Positions 21,804-31,785 are shown, counted from the first letter of the stretch. The stretch: 64,000 nt of DNA from CAIWHR01 sp963741355 (GCA_963741355.1 CAVUIG010000013.1:186001-250000); one strand, 5' to 3'. Translations and numbers: made by a program. The notes: generated by a model not told the origin, from the letters alone.

Positions 21804-24800
21804 TCAGAGGAGGACGCGCTCGATGCCTCCGGCTCCGGCCTTGGCCACGTAATCGGCCATCCAGTTTTCGCCGAGCGTCCTCCGCGCGATCTCGACCACG
21901 ACGTAATCGGCCGTCGTTCCGGCGTCCGCGTCGAACCGCGACAACCCCTGCAGGCACGACGGGCACGACGTCAGGATCTTGACGTCGCCGTCGAACCCGT
22001 CGGCGCGCAGCCGACCGGCGCCGCCGCGCATCTCCTCTTCCTTGCGAAAACGCACCTGAGTCGAGACGTCGGGCCGCGACACTGCGAGCGTGCCCGACTC
22101 GCCGCAGCAGCGCGCGTTTTGCGGAACGTCGGTCCCCATCAGCGAATTGACGACCGCGCCCGGCGCATAGGTCTTCATCGGCGTGTGGCAGGGGTCGTGA
22201 TACATGTAGCGCACGCCGGCGATGTCTTCGAGACGCACGCCCTTCTCCACCAGGTATTCGTGGATGTCGAGCAGCCGGCAGCCGGGGAAGATCTTGTCGA
22301 ACTCGTATTTCAGCAGCTGATCCATGCAGGTGCCGCACGACACGATGACGGTCCGGATGTCGAGGTAGTTGAGCGTGTTCGCGACCCGGTGGAACAGCAC
22401 CCGGTTGGCCGTCGTGATCTCGCGCCCGCGCGCGTCGTCGCCGGCCGCCGTCTGCGGATAGCCGCAGCACAGGTAGCCGGGGGGCAGCACCGTCTTCGCG
22501 CCGATATCGAACAGCATCGCCTGCGTCGCGAGCCCGACCTGCGAGAACAGCCGCTCTGATCCGCAGCCGGGGAAATAGAAGACGGCGTCCGCGTCCTCGC
22601 CCGCCTTGCGCGGATCGCGGATGATGGGGACGATCGCGTCATCCTCGATGTCGAGGAGCGCCCGCGACGTGCGCTTCGGCAGGCCGCCCGGCATCGGCTT
22701 GTTGATGAAATGGATCACCTGCGCGCGCAGCCCCGGCCGGCCGACGGTCGCCGGCGGCCGCCGCGTCTGCGCGCCGGCGGCGCCCACGCGCCGCGCCACG
22801 AGGTGCGCGATCCGCTGCACGCGCGTGCCCCAGTCGACCAGCACGCGCTTCACGAGCTTGATCGTCGTCGGGTCCGTCGCCGACAGGAAGAACATCGTCG
22901 CCGCGGCCGCCGCGCTCGTGCGCTTCTTGCCGTGCTGGCGCAGGAAGTTGCGCATCGCGATCGAGACGTCGCCGAAGTCGATGTCGACCGGGCAGGGGCT
23001 CTTGCACTTGTGGCACACGGTGCAGTGGTCGGCGACGTCGGAGAACTCGTCGAAGTGACGCAGGCTCACGCCGCGGCGCGTCTGCTCCTCGTAGAGGAAC
23101 GCCTCGATCAGCAGCGACGTCGCGAGGATCTTGTTGCGCGGCGAGTAGAGGAGGTTCGCGCGCGGCACGTGCGTCGCGCACACCGGCTTGCACTTGCCGC
23201 AGCGCAGGCAGTCCTTGATCGAGTCGGCGACGCCGCCGATCTCGGAGGCTTCGAGGATCAGGCTCTCGTGGCCGATCAGCGCGAAGCTCGGCGTGTACGC
23301 GTCGTCCATCCCCGCGCCCGGCAGGAGCTTCCCGGCGTTGAACCGGCCTTCGGGATCGACGGTGCGCTTGTACTGCGCGAACGGCGCGATCTCCTCTGGC
23401 GTGAGGTAGGCGAGCTTGGTGATGCCGATGCCGTGCTCGCCCGAGATGACCCCGCCCAGGCTACGCGCCAGCGCCATGATGCGCGCGACCGCAGCGTTCG
23501 CCTCCTGCAGCATCGCGTAGTTGTCGGAATTCACCGGGATGTTCGTATGCACGTTGCCATCGCCCGCGTGCATGTGCAGCGCGATGAACACCCGGCTCTT
23601 CAGCACCTCGGCGTGGATCGCCCTGCAGCGCGCGAGCAACGGCGCGAAGGCGAGGCCGTCGAAGATCTCCGCGAGCGGCGCCGCGAGCTCGGCCTTCCAT
23701 GACACGACGACGCCGCGCTCCTGCAGCGCGGGAAACGTCGCGTCGATCCGGCCGAGAAGGTCCTGCCAGCGCGCGCGGACCGCGTCGACGAGCGCGCGCG
23801 CCTCGTCGACCCTCGCCTCCTGCTGCTCGCGCGACGGCTGCGATTCGTCGCCGGGACCCCACGCGTTCGCGAGCGCCGGCCCGGTGAGGAACGCGCGCAG
23901 CGCGTCGCAGAGCACCAGCTTGTTGCGGATCGAGAGCTCGATGTTGATCCGCTCGACGCCGTCGGTGTAGTCGCCCAGCCGGTCGAGCGGGATGACGACG
24001 TCCTCGTTGATCTTGAACGCGTTGGTGTGGCGTGCGATCGCCGCGGTGCGCGCGCGATCGAGCCAGAATTTGCGGCGCGCTTCCGCCGAGACCGCGACGA
24101 AGCCCTCGGCGCCGCGCAGGTTGGCGATGCGGATGACCTCCGCGGCGGCGGCAGCGACCGCGCTGTCCGACTCGCCGACGATGTCGCCGATCAGCACCAT
24201 CTTGGGCCGGCCGTGCCGCGTCGCCTTCGTCGCGTACCCGACCGCCTTCACGTAGCGCTCGTCCATGTGCTCCAGCCCGGCGAGCTGCACGCGCGCCTGC
24301 GGCGCCGCGGCACAGAGACCATCGACGTAGCGCTTGATCTCGACGATCGCCGGCGTCGAGTCGCGCACCGCGCCGAAGAACTCCAGGCACACGGTGCGCA
24401 CGGCCGGCGGCATCCGGTGCAGCACGAAGCGCGCGTTGACGATGAGCCCGTCGCAGCCCTCCTTCTGGATGCCCGGCAGCCCTGCGAGGAATTTGTCGGT
24501 CACGTCCTTGCCGAGCCCTGCCTTGCGGAACTGCGCGCCGGGAATCGCGAGCGTCTCGCGGCGGATCACGGTGCGGCCATCATCGGCGAGTGTCGCGAGC
24601 TCGAACGTCGCAACCGCCGCATCGTGGATCTTGCCGAGGTTGTGATCGACGCGGGTCACCTCGAGCCAGCGCGCGTCCGGCGTCACCATCCGCCACGAGA
24701 CGAGGTTGTCGAGCGCGGTGCCCCAGAGCACCGCCTTCTTGCCGCCGGCGTTCATCGCGACGTTGCCGCCGATGCACGAGGCGTCGGCGGAGGTCGGATC

Positions 24801-25682
24801 GACGGCGAAGACGAGTCCCGCCGCGTCAGCGGCGTCCATCACGCGGCGCGTGACCACGCCCGCGCCGGCGGCGATCGTCGCCACCGGCAAGGCAACGCCT
24901 GGCAGCGTCGTCCACTCGATCGCCGACAGCGTTTCGAGCTTCTCGGTGTTGATCACCGCGGAATTCGCGGTCAGCGGAATGGCCCCGCCCGTGTAACCGG
25001 TGCCCCCGCCGCGCGGAATGATCGTGAGGCGGAGCTCGATGCAGCCTTCGACCAGCCCGCGCACTTCGTCCTCGGAATCGGGCGTCAGCACGACGAACGG
25101 ATACTCGACGCGCCAGTCGGTCGCGTCGGTCACGTGCGAGACGCGCGCAAGTCCGTCGAACGCGATGTTGTCGCGGTGCGTGTGGCGCGACAGTACGCGG
25201 ACGACCTTTCGCCGCAGCGCCGCGGCCTCGCGGAACGAGCGCTCGAACCGGTCGACGGCAGTGGCGGTCGCGGCGATCAGCGCGGCGACGCTCGTGTCGC
25301 GCCCGGAGTCCTTGTCCCCCGCGGACGCCGCATGGTCGACACGCCGCTTCTCGATCTCGGAGAGCCGGTGGCGCAGCGCGGCGACCAGGAGCGCCTGGCG
25401 CTTCGGATCGGCGATGAGATCGTCCTGCAGGTACGGATTGCGCGCGACGACCCAGATGTCGCCCAGCACCTCGAACAGCATCCGCGCGGAGCGCCCGGTG
25501 CGGCGCTCGCCGCGGAGCTCCTCCAGCAATTGCCACATCGGCGCGCCGAGCAGCCGGATCACGATCTCGCGATCCGAGAACGACGTGTAGTTGTAGGGGA
25601 TCTCGCGCAGCCGGGGTGCGTCCGCGTCCGCCGGCAGGCCGGCGTCGATTCCCTGCAGCAGCGGTTCGGGCGTCGCGTTCAT
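21804..25682 (-). CDS. FAD/FMN-binding oxidoreductase with Fe-S and CCG domains (DUF3683 type)
   Basis: A 1292-residue multidomain enzyme. In order: DUF3683 (REIPYNYTSFSDREIVIRLL); an FAD_binding_4 domain (IPRGGGTGYTGGAIPL near residue 235); an FAD-oxidase C domain (LHMHAGDGNVHTNIPV); two 4Fe-4S motifs (CLRCGKCKPVC and CTVCHKCKSPCPV near residues 830-900); and two CCG/heterodisulfide-reductase-like domains (YLCCGYPQ, ARCCGESG). The layout resembles a fusion of glycolate/D-lactate dehydrogenase FAD and Fe-S subunits. The likely role is quinone-linked oxidation of a 2-hydroxy acid; the substrate is not known. The gene is intact. Confidence 0.9.
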   Translation of the reverse strand: MNATPEPLLQGIDAGLPADADAPRLREIPYNYTSFSDREIVIRLLGAPMWQLLEELRGERRTGRSARMLFEVLGDIWVVARNPYLQDDLIADPKRQALLVAALRHRLSEIEKRRVDHAASAGDKDSGRDTSVAALIAATATAVDRFERSFREAAALRRKVVRVLSRHTHRDNIAFDGLARVSHVTDATDWRVEYPFVVLTPDSEDEVRGLVEGCIELRLTIIPRGGGTGYTGGAIPLTANSAVINTEKLETLSAIEWTTLPGVALPVATIAAGAGVVTRRVMDAADAAGLVFAVDPTSADASCIGGNVAMNAGGKKAVLWGTALDNLVSWRMVTPDARWLEVTRVDHNLGKIHDAAVATFELATLADDGRTVIRRETLAIPGAQFRKAGLGKDVTDKFLAGLPGIQKEGCDGLIVNARFVLHRMPPAVRTVCLEFFGAVRDSTPAIVEIKRYVDGLCAAAPQARVQLAGLEHMDERYVKAVGYATKATRHGRPKMVLIGDIVGESDSAVAAAAAEVIRIANLRGAEGFVAVSAEARRKFWLDRARTAAIARHTNAFKINEDVVIPLDRLGDYTDGVERINIELSIRNKLVLCDALRAFLTGPALANAWGPGDESQPSREQQEARVDEARALVDAVRARWQDLLGRIDATFPALQERGVVVSWKAELAAPLAEIFDGLAFAPLLARCRAIHAEVLKSRVFIALHMHAGDGNVHTNIPVNSDNYAMLQEANAAVARIMALARSLGGVISGEHGIGITKLAYLTPEEIAPFAQYKRTVDPEGRFNAGKLLPGAGMDDAYTPSFALIGHESLILEASEIGGVADSIKDCLRCGKCKPVCATHVPRANLLYSPRNKILATSLLIEAFLYEEQTRRGVSLRHFDEFSDVADHCTVCHKCKSPCPVDIDFGDVSIAMRNFLRQHGKKRTSAAAAATMFFLSATDPTTIKLVKRVLVDWGTRVQRIAHLVARRVGAAGAQTRRPPATVGRPGLRAQVIHFINKPMPGGLPKRTSRALLDIEDDAIVPIIRDPRKAGEDADAVFYFPGCGSERLFSQVGLATQAMLFDIGAKTVLPPGYLCCGYPQTAAGDDARGREITTANRVLFHRVANTLNYLDIRTVIVSCGTCMDQLLKYEFDKIFPGCRLLDIHEYLVEKGVRLEDIAGVRYMYHDPCHTPMKTYAPGAVVNSLMGTDVPQNARCCGESGTLAVSRPDVSTQVRFRKEEEMRGGAGRLRADGFDGDVKILTSCPSCLQGLSRFDADAGTTADYVVVEIARRTLGENWMADYVAKAGAGGIERVLL

Positions 25683-25829
25683 GCTGTGCGGCCATTTTAC
25701 CGCGCTGCAACATGCGGCGCCGATGAATCAGTTCATACGCCGTCCTCGATTCAGGTCGGCCTCCATAACGGTCGGGGTTTGCCAGCGTCGCACTGTCGGC
25801 CTCAAGCGTCGACTCGCGCTTGTTCGCAT

Positions 25830-25850
25830 CCCCTCGCCTCCGGCAAGGGG
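25830..25850 (-). other. Stem-loop downstream of tdh
   Basis: In the minus-strand transcript a 9-bp stem (CCCCTTGCC with GGCGAGGGG, one G-U pair) has a 3-nt loop, about 23 bp after the tdh stop. There is no following U-run, so it may be a weak or Rho-assisted 3' end structure. Confidence 0.35.
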
Positions 25851-25872
25851 CCCCTGCTCACCGCTCGCGCCG

Positions 25873-26901
25873 CTAGGCCGTCCAGTCGAGAATGACCTTG
25901 CCGCTGCCGCCCGAGAGCATCGTGGCGAAGGCCTTCTCGTAATCGTCGACGGGATAGCGGTGCGTGATCATCGGCGTCAAGTCGAGGCCGCTTTGCAGCA
26001 TCGCGACCATCTTGTACCAGGTCTCGAACATCTCGCGCCCGTAGATTCCCTTGATCTCGAGTCCCTTGAAGATGACCTGATTCCAGTCGATCGCCATCTC
26101 CGCCGGAGGAATGCCGAGCAGCGCGACCTTGCCGCCGTGATTCATGCACGCCAGCATGTCGGCGAAAGCCTCCGGCACTCCCGACATCTCCATGCCGACG
26201 TCGAATCCCTCGGTCATGCCGAGCTCCCCCATCACGTCGGCGAGCTTCGTTCGCCGCGCGTTGATCGCGCGCGTCGCACCCATCCGTCGCGCGAGGTCGA
26301 GCCGGTAGTCGTTGACGTCGGTGATCACGACATGGCGCGCGCCGACGTGGCGCGCGATCGCCGCGGCCATGATGCCGATCGGTCCCGCGCCGGTGATGAG
26401 GACGTCCTCGCCGACGAGGTTGAACGACAGCGCCGTGTGCGTCGCGTTGCCGAACGGGTCGAAGATCGCGGCGATCTCGTCGGGAATGTCGTCCGGGATC
26501 TTGAACGCGTTGAACGCCGGGATCACCAGATACTCGGCGAACGCGCCCTCGCGGTTGACGCCCACGCCGACCGTGTTGCGGCAGAGGTGGCGGCGCCCGG
26601 CGCGGCAGTTGCGGCAATAGCCGCAGGTGATGTGGCCCTCGCCGGATACGCGATCGCCGATCGCGAAGCCGCGCACTTCCTGCCCGAGCTCGACGATCTC
26701 GCCGACGTATTCGTGGCCGACGTGCATCGGCACGGGAATCGTCTTCTGCGCCCACGCGTCCCAGTTCCAGATGTGGATGTCGGTGCCGCAGATCGCCGTC
26801 TTCAGGATGCGGATCATCACGTCGTTGTGGCCGAGCTCCGGCTTCTTCACGCGTGTGAGCGTCAAGCCCGGGGCCCGCTCGAGTTTCGCCAGTGCTTTCA
26901 T
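25873..26901 (-). CDS. tdh: L-threonine 3-dehydrogenase
   Basis: NAD-dependent oxidation of threonine to 2-amino-3-ketobutyrate. The 342-residue zinc medium-chain dehydrogenase has CGTDIHIWNWDAW (catalytic zinc Cys), GHEYVGEI, the structural-zinc cysteines CGYCRNCRAGRRHLC, and the Rossmann GAGPIGIMAAAIA. It forms an operon with kbl 19 bp upstream. The pair makes glycine and acetyl-CoA, which links functionally to glycine cleavage at 11.6-16.2 kb. Confidence 0.97.
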   Translation of the reverse strand: MKALAKLERAPGLTLTRVKKPELGHNDVMIRILKTAICGTDIHIWNWDAWAQKTIPVPMHVGHEYVGEIVELGQEVRGFAIGDRVSGEGHITCGYCRNCRAGRRHLCRNTVGVGVNREGAFAEYLVIPAFNAFKIPDDIPDEIAAIFDPFGNATHTALSFNLVGEDVLITGAGPIGIMAAAIARHVGARHVVITDVNDYRLDLARRMGATRAINARRTKLADVMGELGMTEGFDVGMEMSGVPEAFADMLACMNHGGKVALLGIPPAEMAIDWNQVIFKGLEIKGIYGREMFETWYKMVAMLQSGLDLTPMITHRYPVDDYEKAFATMLSGGSGKVILDWTA

Positions 26902-26920
26902 CGCATTGCCCTTTGCCGCT

Positions 26921-28123
26921 TCAGTGAATCGCGCCCAGCGCGCGTCCGACCTTCGTGAATGCCGCCACCGCGAGGTCGATCTCGTCCGGCGTGTGGGCGG
27001 CGCTCATCTGCGTGCGGATGCGCGCCTTGCCCTTGGGCACGACGGGATACGAAAAGCCGATCACGTAGATGCCTTCCGCGAGCAGGGCGTCGGCCATCTT
27101 CGTCGCCAGCTGCGCGTCGCCCAGCATGACCGGGATGATCGGATGCGAGCCGGGAACGAGCGCGAACCCGGCCGCCGCCATCCCGCGGCGGAATCGCACG
27201 CCGTTGTCCTGCACCCGCTTGCGCAGCGCCGCGCCTTCCGCCGCGCCGAGGAGCTCCAGCACGCGCAATGACGCTGCCGCGATCGCCGGCACCAGCGCGT
27301 TGGAAAAAAGATACGGGCGCGCGCGCTGGCGCAGCAGCTCGACGAGCTCGCGGCGCGCCGCGACGTAGCCGCCGGACGCGCCGCCCATCGCCTTGCCGAG
27401 CGTGCCGGTGAGGATGTCGATGCGAGCACCCGTGCCCGTGTGCTCGGGCGTGCCGCGGCCGCGCTCCCCGACGAATCCCACCGCGTGCGAATCGTCGACC
27501 ATGGTGAGCGCGCCGTAACGGTCGGCGAGGTCGCAGATCGAGGCCAGGTCGGCGACGATGCCGTCCATCGAGAACACGCCATCCGTCGCGATCAGCTTGA
27601 AGCGGGCACCCGCGGCGTCGGCCTCCTGGAGCCTCGCCTCGAGATCGGCCATGTCGTTGTTGCGGTAACGGAAGCGCTTCGCCTTGCAGAGCCTTATGCC
27701 GTCGACGATGCTGGCATGGTTCAGCTCGTCGCTGATCACCGCATCCTCCTCGGAAAGCAGCGTCTCGAAGAGGCCGCCGTTCGCGTCGAAGCAGCTCGAA
27801 TAGAGCGTCGCGTCCTCGGTGCCGAGGAACGCGGCGAGCGCCGCCTCGAGCTCCTTGTGCACGTCCTGCGTGCCGCAGATGAAGCGCACGGACGCGGTGC
27901 CGAACCCGTGCCGGCCGAGCCCGTCGCGGGCGGCCTCGATGAGCCGCGGGTCGTTGGCGAGTCCGAGGTAGTTGTTCGCGCAGAAATTGAGCACGCGCGC
28001 GCCGCCGGCGAGCTCGATGACGGGCGCCTGCGGGCTCGCGATCACCCGCTCGGCCTTGTGGAAGCCGTCGGCGCGGATGCGCTCGAGCGTCGCGCGGACG
28101 TGGGTGAGGTAACGGTCGTGCAT
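26921..28123 (-). CDS. kbl: Glycine C-acetyltransferase (2-amino-3-ketobutyrate CoA ligase)
   Basis: PLP-dependent cleavage of 2-amino-3-ketobutyrate with CoA to glycine and acetyl-CoA. The 400-residue alpha-oxoamine synthase shows NFCANNYLGLANDP, FICGTQDVHKELE, DELNHASIVDGIRL, VDDSHAVGFVG and the PLP lysine in TGTLGKAMGGASGG. ATG 28123 follows an AAGG. It is the first gene of the kbl-tdh operon. Confidence 0.97.
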   Translation of the reverse strand: MHDRYLTHVRATLERIRADGFHKAERVIASPQAPVIELAGGARVLNFCANNYLGLANDPRLIEAARDGLGRHGFGTASVRFICGTQDVHKELEAALAAFLGTEDATLYSSCFDANGGLFETLLSEEDAVISDELNHASIVDGIRLCKAKRFRYRNNDMADLEARLQEADAAGARFKLIATDGVFSMDGIVADLASICDLADRYGALTMVDDSHAVGFVGERGRGTPEHTGTGARIDILTGTLGKAMGGASGGYVAARRELVELLRQRARPYLFSNALVPAIAAASLRVLELLGAAEGAALRKRVQDNGVRFRRGMAAAGFALVPGSHPIIPVMLGDAQLATKMADALLAEGIYVIGFSYPVVPKGKARIRTQMSAAHTPDEIDLAVAAFTKVGRALGAIH

Positions 28124-28298
28124 CGGAGGCCTTGAGGCGCCGGGATCGAATCCGGGAGTATGTCGCAATCATAACGGCCCGCCGGCAAGCGCGCCGAGCG
28201 GGCGGCAAACGGGCGCCGCTGCGCCCGTGTCGGCCCAAACGGGCCGTCGCGCGTTATGGGCATCCGGCCCATCTCGGGCCCGTTTCCCGGAGGAACAC

Positions 28299-29567
28299 GT
28301 GTTCGAATCGCTGCAATCGGTCCTTGCGTCGAATCAGCTGCTGTCCGGCGGTGTCGTGCTGGCCGCGCTCGGCCTCGCGGCCGTGTGGCTGCGCGAGGTT
28401 CCCGTCAAGCTCCTCGCCTGGGGCAGGCATTTCTTCGTGACGACGCTGACCGCCGACAGCCGCGACGAGCTCATGTTTCCGGCGCTCATCGAGTACATGG
28501 ACAGCCGCGACGCGCTGCGCCGGATCAACAATTTCACCGTGCGCGCCGTGCGCCAGCAGGGCTCGTCGTACCAGAGTCTGCACGACGAGCTCCAGCAGGG
28601 CGGCCGCCCGGTGCCGCTGTTCTCGCCCGGAGAAGGCTTCCACGTCTTCGTGCTCGACGGCCGGCTCATGTGGATGAAGCGCGAGGTGCAGGTCGGCGCG
28701 ACCGTCATCGAGAAGATCGTCCTGTCGACCTTCGGCCGCGACAAGCGACCGCTGGAGGCGCTCGTGCACGCCGCGATGTCGCACCGCATCGAGCGCGAGT
28801 TGAACCGCATCGCGATCTACGTGCCGAGCCCGTACAACAACGAATGGACGCGCGCCCGGCTCGGCAACAACCGCAAGCTCGACTCGGTCGTGCTGAAGGA
28901 CGGGCAGAAGGAGGCGATCACCGCCGACCTCGACCGCTTCTTCGCCTCCCGCGAGCGCTACGAGACGCTCGGCATCCCGTGGCGGCGCGGCTACCTGCTC
29001 TACGGCCCGCCCGGCACAGGCAAGACCTCGCTCGTCACGGCGCTCGCCTCGGAGCTGGCGCTCAACGTATGCGTGCTCTCGCTCGCCTCGCCCAACGTCA
29101 CCGACGAGAAGATCGGCAACCTGCTCGGCAGCGTCCCGCGCCGTTCCGTGATCCTGATCGAGGACGTCGACGCGTTCTTCCAGCAGCGCAGCAAATCGGA
29201 CGCCGGCGTCAAGGTGTCGTACTCGGGCTTCATCAACGCGCTCGACGGCGTCGCGGCGCACGAGGGCTCGGTCGTGTTCCTGACGACCAACCACCCGCAG
29301 CTCATCGACGAGGCCGCGATCCGCTCGGGGCGCGTCGACTTCCGTCTCGAGCTCGGCCTGTGCGATCGCGGCCAGCTCGCGCGGATGTTCCGCAAGTTCT
29401 TCGACGATCCGGCCGCCGCGGAGCGCTTCGCCGACACCGTGGCCGCGGCACGCTGGTCGCCGGCGCAGGTGCAGGAGCGGCTGCTGAAGGCCGCCAATGT
29501 CGACGAGGCGATCGCGCTCTTTCCGGACAACGCGCCGGCGGACGTCGCAGTGCTGCGCGCCGCCTAG
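28299..29567 (+). CDS. BCS1-like membrane-anchored AAA ATPase
   Basis: A 422-residue protein starting at a GTG with a good GGAGG five bases upstream. It has an N-terminal transmembrane helix (LLSGGVVLAALGLAAVWL), a BCS1-N-like beta region (residues about 40-190), then an AAA domain with Walker A GPPGTGKTSL near residue 233, Walker B VILIEDVDAFF and sensor-1 VVFLTTNHP. The order matches mitochondrial BCS1, which translocates folded Rieske protein. Bacterial homologues are uncharacterised, so no substrate is assigned. No Rieske or bc1 gene is nearby. Confidence 0.85.
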   Translation: MFESLQSVLASNQLLSGGVVLAALGLAAVWLREVPVKLLAWGRHFFVTTLTADSRDELMFPALIEYMDSRDALRRINNFTVRAVRQQGSSYQSLHDELQQGGRPVPLFSPGEGFHVFVLDGRLMWMKREVQVGATVIEKIVLSTFGRDKRPLEALVHAAMSHRIERELNRIAIYVPSPYNNEWTRARLGNNRKLDSVVLKDGQKEAITADLDRFFASRERYETLGIPWRRGYLLYGPPGTGKTSLVTALASELALNVCVLSLASPNVTDEKIGNLLGSVPRRSVILIEDVDAFFQQRSKSDAGVKVSYSGFINALDGVAAHEGSVVFLTTNHPQLIDEAAIRSGRVDFRLELGLCDRGQLARMFRKFFDDPAAAERFADTVAAARWSPAQVQERLLKAANVDEAIALFPDNAPADVAVLRAA

Positions 29568-29583
29568 CGCCGCCAGCCGCGCT

Positions 29584-31101
29584 TCACAGCCGGTCGAACC
29601 GCCGGTACCCGATCGCCTCGGCGACGTGCGGCGCGCCGACCGTCGCGCAATCCGCGAGGTCGGCGATCGTGCGCGCGACCTTGAGGATGCGGTGATACGC
29701 GCGCGCCGACAGGGAGAGCCTGGCCATCGCCTTCGCGAGGAGCGCCGCGCCGGCCGGGTCCGGCGCGCAGTGCGCGTCGATCTCGCGCGGCGCCAGCCGC
29801 GCGTTGGGTTTCCCCTGGCGGCCGGTCTGGCGCGAGCGCGCGCGGGTCGCCGCTTCGCGCACGTGTGCGCTCGATGCCGACGCGGTGGTGCCGTCCGACG
29901 GGTAGGCGCCCGGGCACAGCGCCGCCGCATCGACCGCGGGCACCTCGATGCCGAGATCGATGCGGTCGAGCAGCGGCCCCGATATGCGGCCGCGATAACG
30001 GGCGATCCGGTCCGGCGTGCAATGACAGCGCCCGCTCGAATGCCCGAGCCATCCGCACGGGCACGGATTCATCGCGGCGACGAGCTGGAATTGCGCGGGG
30101 AACGTGCTCTGCCGCGCCGCGCGCGAGATGTGCACGACGCCCGATTCGAGCGGCTCGCGCAGCACGTCGAGGACGCGACGATCCCACTCGGGCAGCTCGT
30201 CGAGGAAGAGCACGCCGTGGTGCGCGAGCGAGATCTCGCCGGGCCGCGGATCCGACCCGCCGCCGACCAGTGCGACCGCGCTCGCCGTGTGGTGCGGCGC
30301 CCGGTAGGGCCGCATCGCCCAGTTCGTTACGGAGAAGCGTCCCGCGAGTGAGGCGATCGCCGCGGTCGCGAGCGCCTCGTCCTCGGTCAGCGGCGGAAGG
30401 ATTCCGGGAAGCCGCTGCGCCAGCATCGACTTGCCCGTTCCGGGCGGCCCGATCATCAGCAGGCTGTGGCCGCCGGCTGCGGCGATGGTGAGCGCTCGCT
30501 TCGCCTCGGCCTGCCCGCGCACGTCGGCGAGATCGGCGCCCCGTTCCGCAGGCAGCGTCGGGATGCCGGGCGCTGCCGGCTCGAGCAACGCGCGCCCGGC
30601 GAGATGCGCACAGACGGCGAGCAGTCCGTCGGCGGGATAGACGACCGCGTCGCGCACCAGCGAGGCTTCGCGGGCGCTGGCCGCGGGCAGCACGAAGGCG
30701 CGCCCGTCGCGATGCGCGCAAAGCGTCATCGGCAGCGCTCCCCGGATCGGCCGCAGTGCCCCGGTGAGCGCTAACTCACCGGCAAATTCATATTGGGCCA
30801 GGACGGCGGCCGGGATCTGTCCGGTCGCCGCGAGCACGCCGAGCGCGATCGGCAGATCGAACCGCCCCGATTCCTTGGGCAGGTCGGCGGGTGCCAGATT
30901 GACGGTGATCTTGCGCGCGGGGAATTCGAACTGCGCGTTCTGCAGCGCGGCGCGCACGCGATCACGCGATTCCTTGACCTCGGTATCGGGAAGACCGACG
31001 AGGTTGAACGCCGGCAGCCCGCCGGCGAGATGCACCTCGACGGTGACGAGCGGGGCATCGAGCCCCGCCAACCCGCGCGACAGGACGACGGCGACGGACA
31101 T
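29584..31101 (-). CDS. comM: ComM/YifB family Mg-chelatase-like AAA ATPase
   Basis: A 505-residue protein with the N-terminal Lon-like ChlI domain (MSVAVVLSRGLAGLDAPLVTVEVHLAGGLP), the AAA domain with Walker A GPPGTGKSML near residue 218, Walker B-like GVLFLDELPEW, and a C-terminal Mg-chelatase domain (RAYHRILKVARTIADL). In naturally competent bacteria ComM is a branch-migration helicase acting in recombination of incoming DNA. It is downstream of ubiK on the same strand. Confidence 0.94.
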   Translation of the reverse strand: MSVAVVLSRGLAGLDAPLVTVEVHLAGGLPAFNLVGLPDTEVKESRDRVRAALQNAQFEFPARKITVNLAPADLPKESGRFDLPIALGVLAATGQIPAAVLAQYEFAGELALTGALRPIRGALPMTLCAHRDGRAFVLPAASAREASLVRDAVVYPADGLLAVCAHLAGRALLEPAAPGIPTLPAERGADLADVRGQAEAKRALTIAAAGGHSLLMIGPPGTGKSMLAQRLPGILPPLTEDEALATAAIASLAGRFSVTNWAMRPYRAPHHTASAVALVGGGSDPRPGEISLAHHGVLFLDELPEWDRRVLDVLREPLESGVVHISRAARQSTFPAQFQLVAAMNPCPCGWLGHSSGRCHCTPDRIARYRGRISGPLLDRIDLGIEVPAVDAAALCPGAYPSDGTTASASSAHVREAATRARSRQTGRQGKPNARLAPREIDAHCAPDPAGAALLAKAMARLSLSARAYHRILKVARTIADLADCATVGAPHVAEAIGYRRFDRL

Positions 31102-31328
31102 GCGCGTTTTGCAACGGGGCGAAGGACGGGACGGGCGTGCAGTGTAGGCACAGGCACCCGCGGCGCGCGCTCATCCGATCGGCCGAGCGGCGCGGCTCGC
31201 CACGAGCACATTTTTCGTTCGTGACCACGTCGACCGCGCGGCGTCGCGCCGCGTCTAGCGCAAACAAGGCAACGCCCATCGCCGCGGCAGCGACACGCGC
31301 GCCCGGAAATCTCCACCCGCGATGCGGA

Positions 31329-31577
31329 TTACGCCGACGGAGGCGGGAAGCGCTTCTCCATTTCGGCGAGACGCAGCTCCAGCGCTTCCAGCTTTTCGCG
31401 CGTCTTCAGCAGCACTTGTGCCTGGACGTCGAATTCGCTGCGCGGGACGAGATCGAGCCGCGAGAGCCCGCTCGACAGCATCGCCTTCACGTTCTTCTCG
31501 ATGTCCTTGGCGGGGCTGGCCTCGATCGCCGCGCTGATCTTCGCGGCGAGATCGTCAAACGATTTGGTGTTCAGCAT
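31329..31577 (-). CDS. ubiK: Ubiquinone biosynthesis accessory factor UbiK (BMFP/YqiC)
   Basis: An 82-residue membrane-fusogenic BMFP-domain protein that assists aerobic ubiquinone synthesis. An N-terminal amphipathic region (FDDLAAKISAAIEASP) is followed by DIEKNVKAMLSSGLSRLDLVPRSEFDVQ, then a C-terminal coiled coil (VLLKTREKLEALELRLAEMEKRF). Start MLNTKSFDD fits the family. Confidence 0.92.
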   Translation of the reverse strand: MLNTKSFDDLAAKISAAIEASPAKDIEKNVKAMLSSGLSRLDLVPRSEFDVQAQVLLKTREKLEALELRLAEMEKRFPPPSA

Positions 31578-31694
31578 CGGTTTGCTCCTGCGTCGACTTT
31601 CATGCCGCCGAGTCTAGCAAAGCCGGCGTTTTTCCCGCATCGGGTGCGGCGGAAACGCTCAGCAAGCGCGATGCGCGCCAAATGAGGGCGCGAT

Positions 31695-31711
31695 CGCACC
31701 GAACTGGTGCG
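31695..31711 (+). promoter_or_regulatory. NtrC-type upstream activator site
   Basis: CGCACC and GGTGCG form perfect 6-bp inverted arms around GAACT. This matches the NtrC core GCACC-N5-GGTGC exactly. The centre is about 84 bp upstream of the -24 box at 31786, a normal enhancer distance. Confidence 0.8.
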
Positions 31712-31739
31712 CGGAAAAGGTGGCGCAAGGTAGTGCGTC

Positions 31740-31783
31740 GCAGCAAAATAGCTGTAACTTCATGATTTATATCATTTTGCTGC
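31740..31783. promoter_or_regulatory. 10-bp inverted repeat just upstream of the sigma-54 promoter
   Basis: GCAGCAAAAT at 31740-31749 and ATTTTGCTGC at 31774-31783 are perfect inverted copies separated by 24 bp of AT-rich DNA. The right arm ends 2 bp before the -24 element. It may be a regulator or IHF-assisted bending site, or a cruciform; the binding protein is unknown. Confidence 0.5.
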
Positions 31784-31785
31784 AA

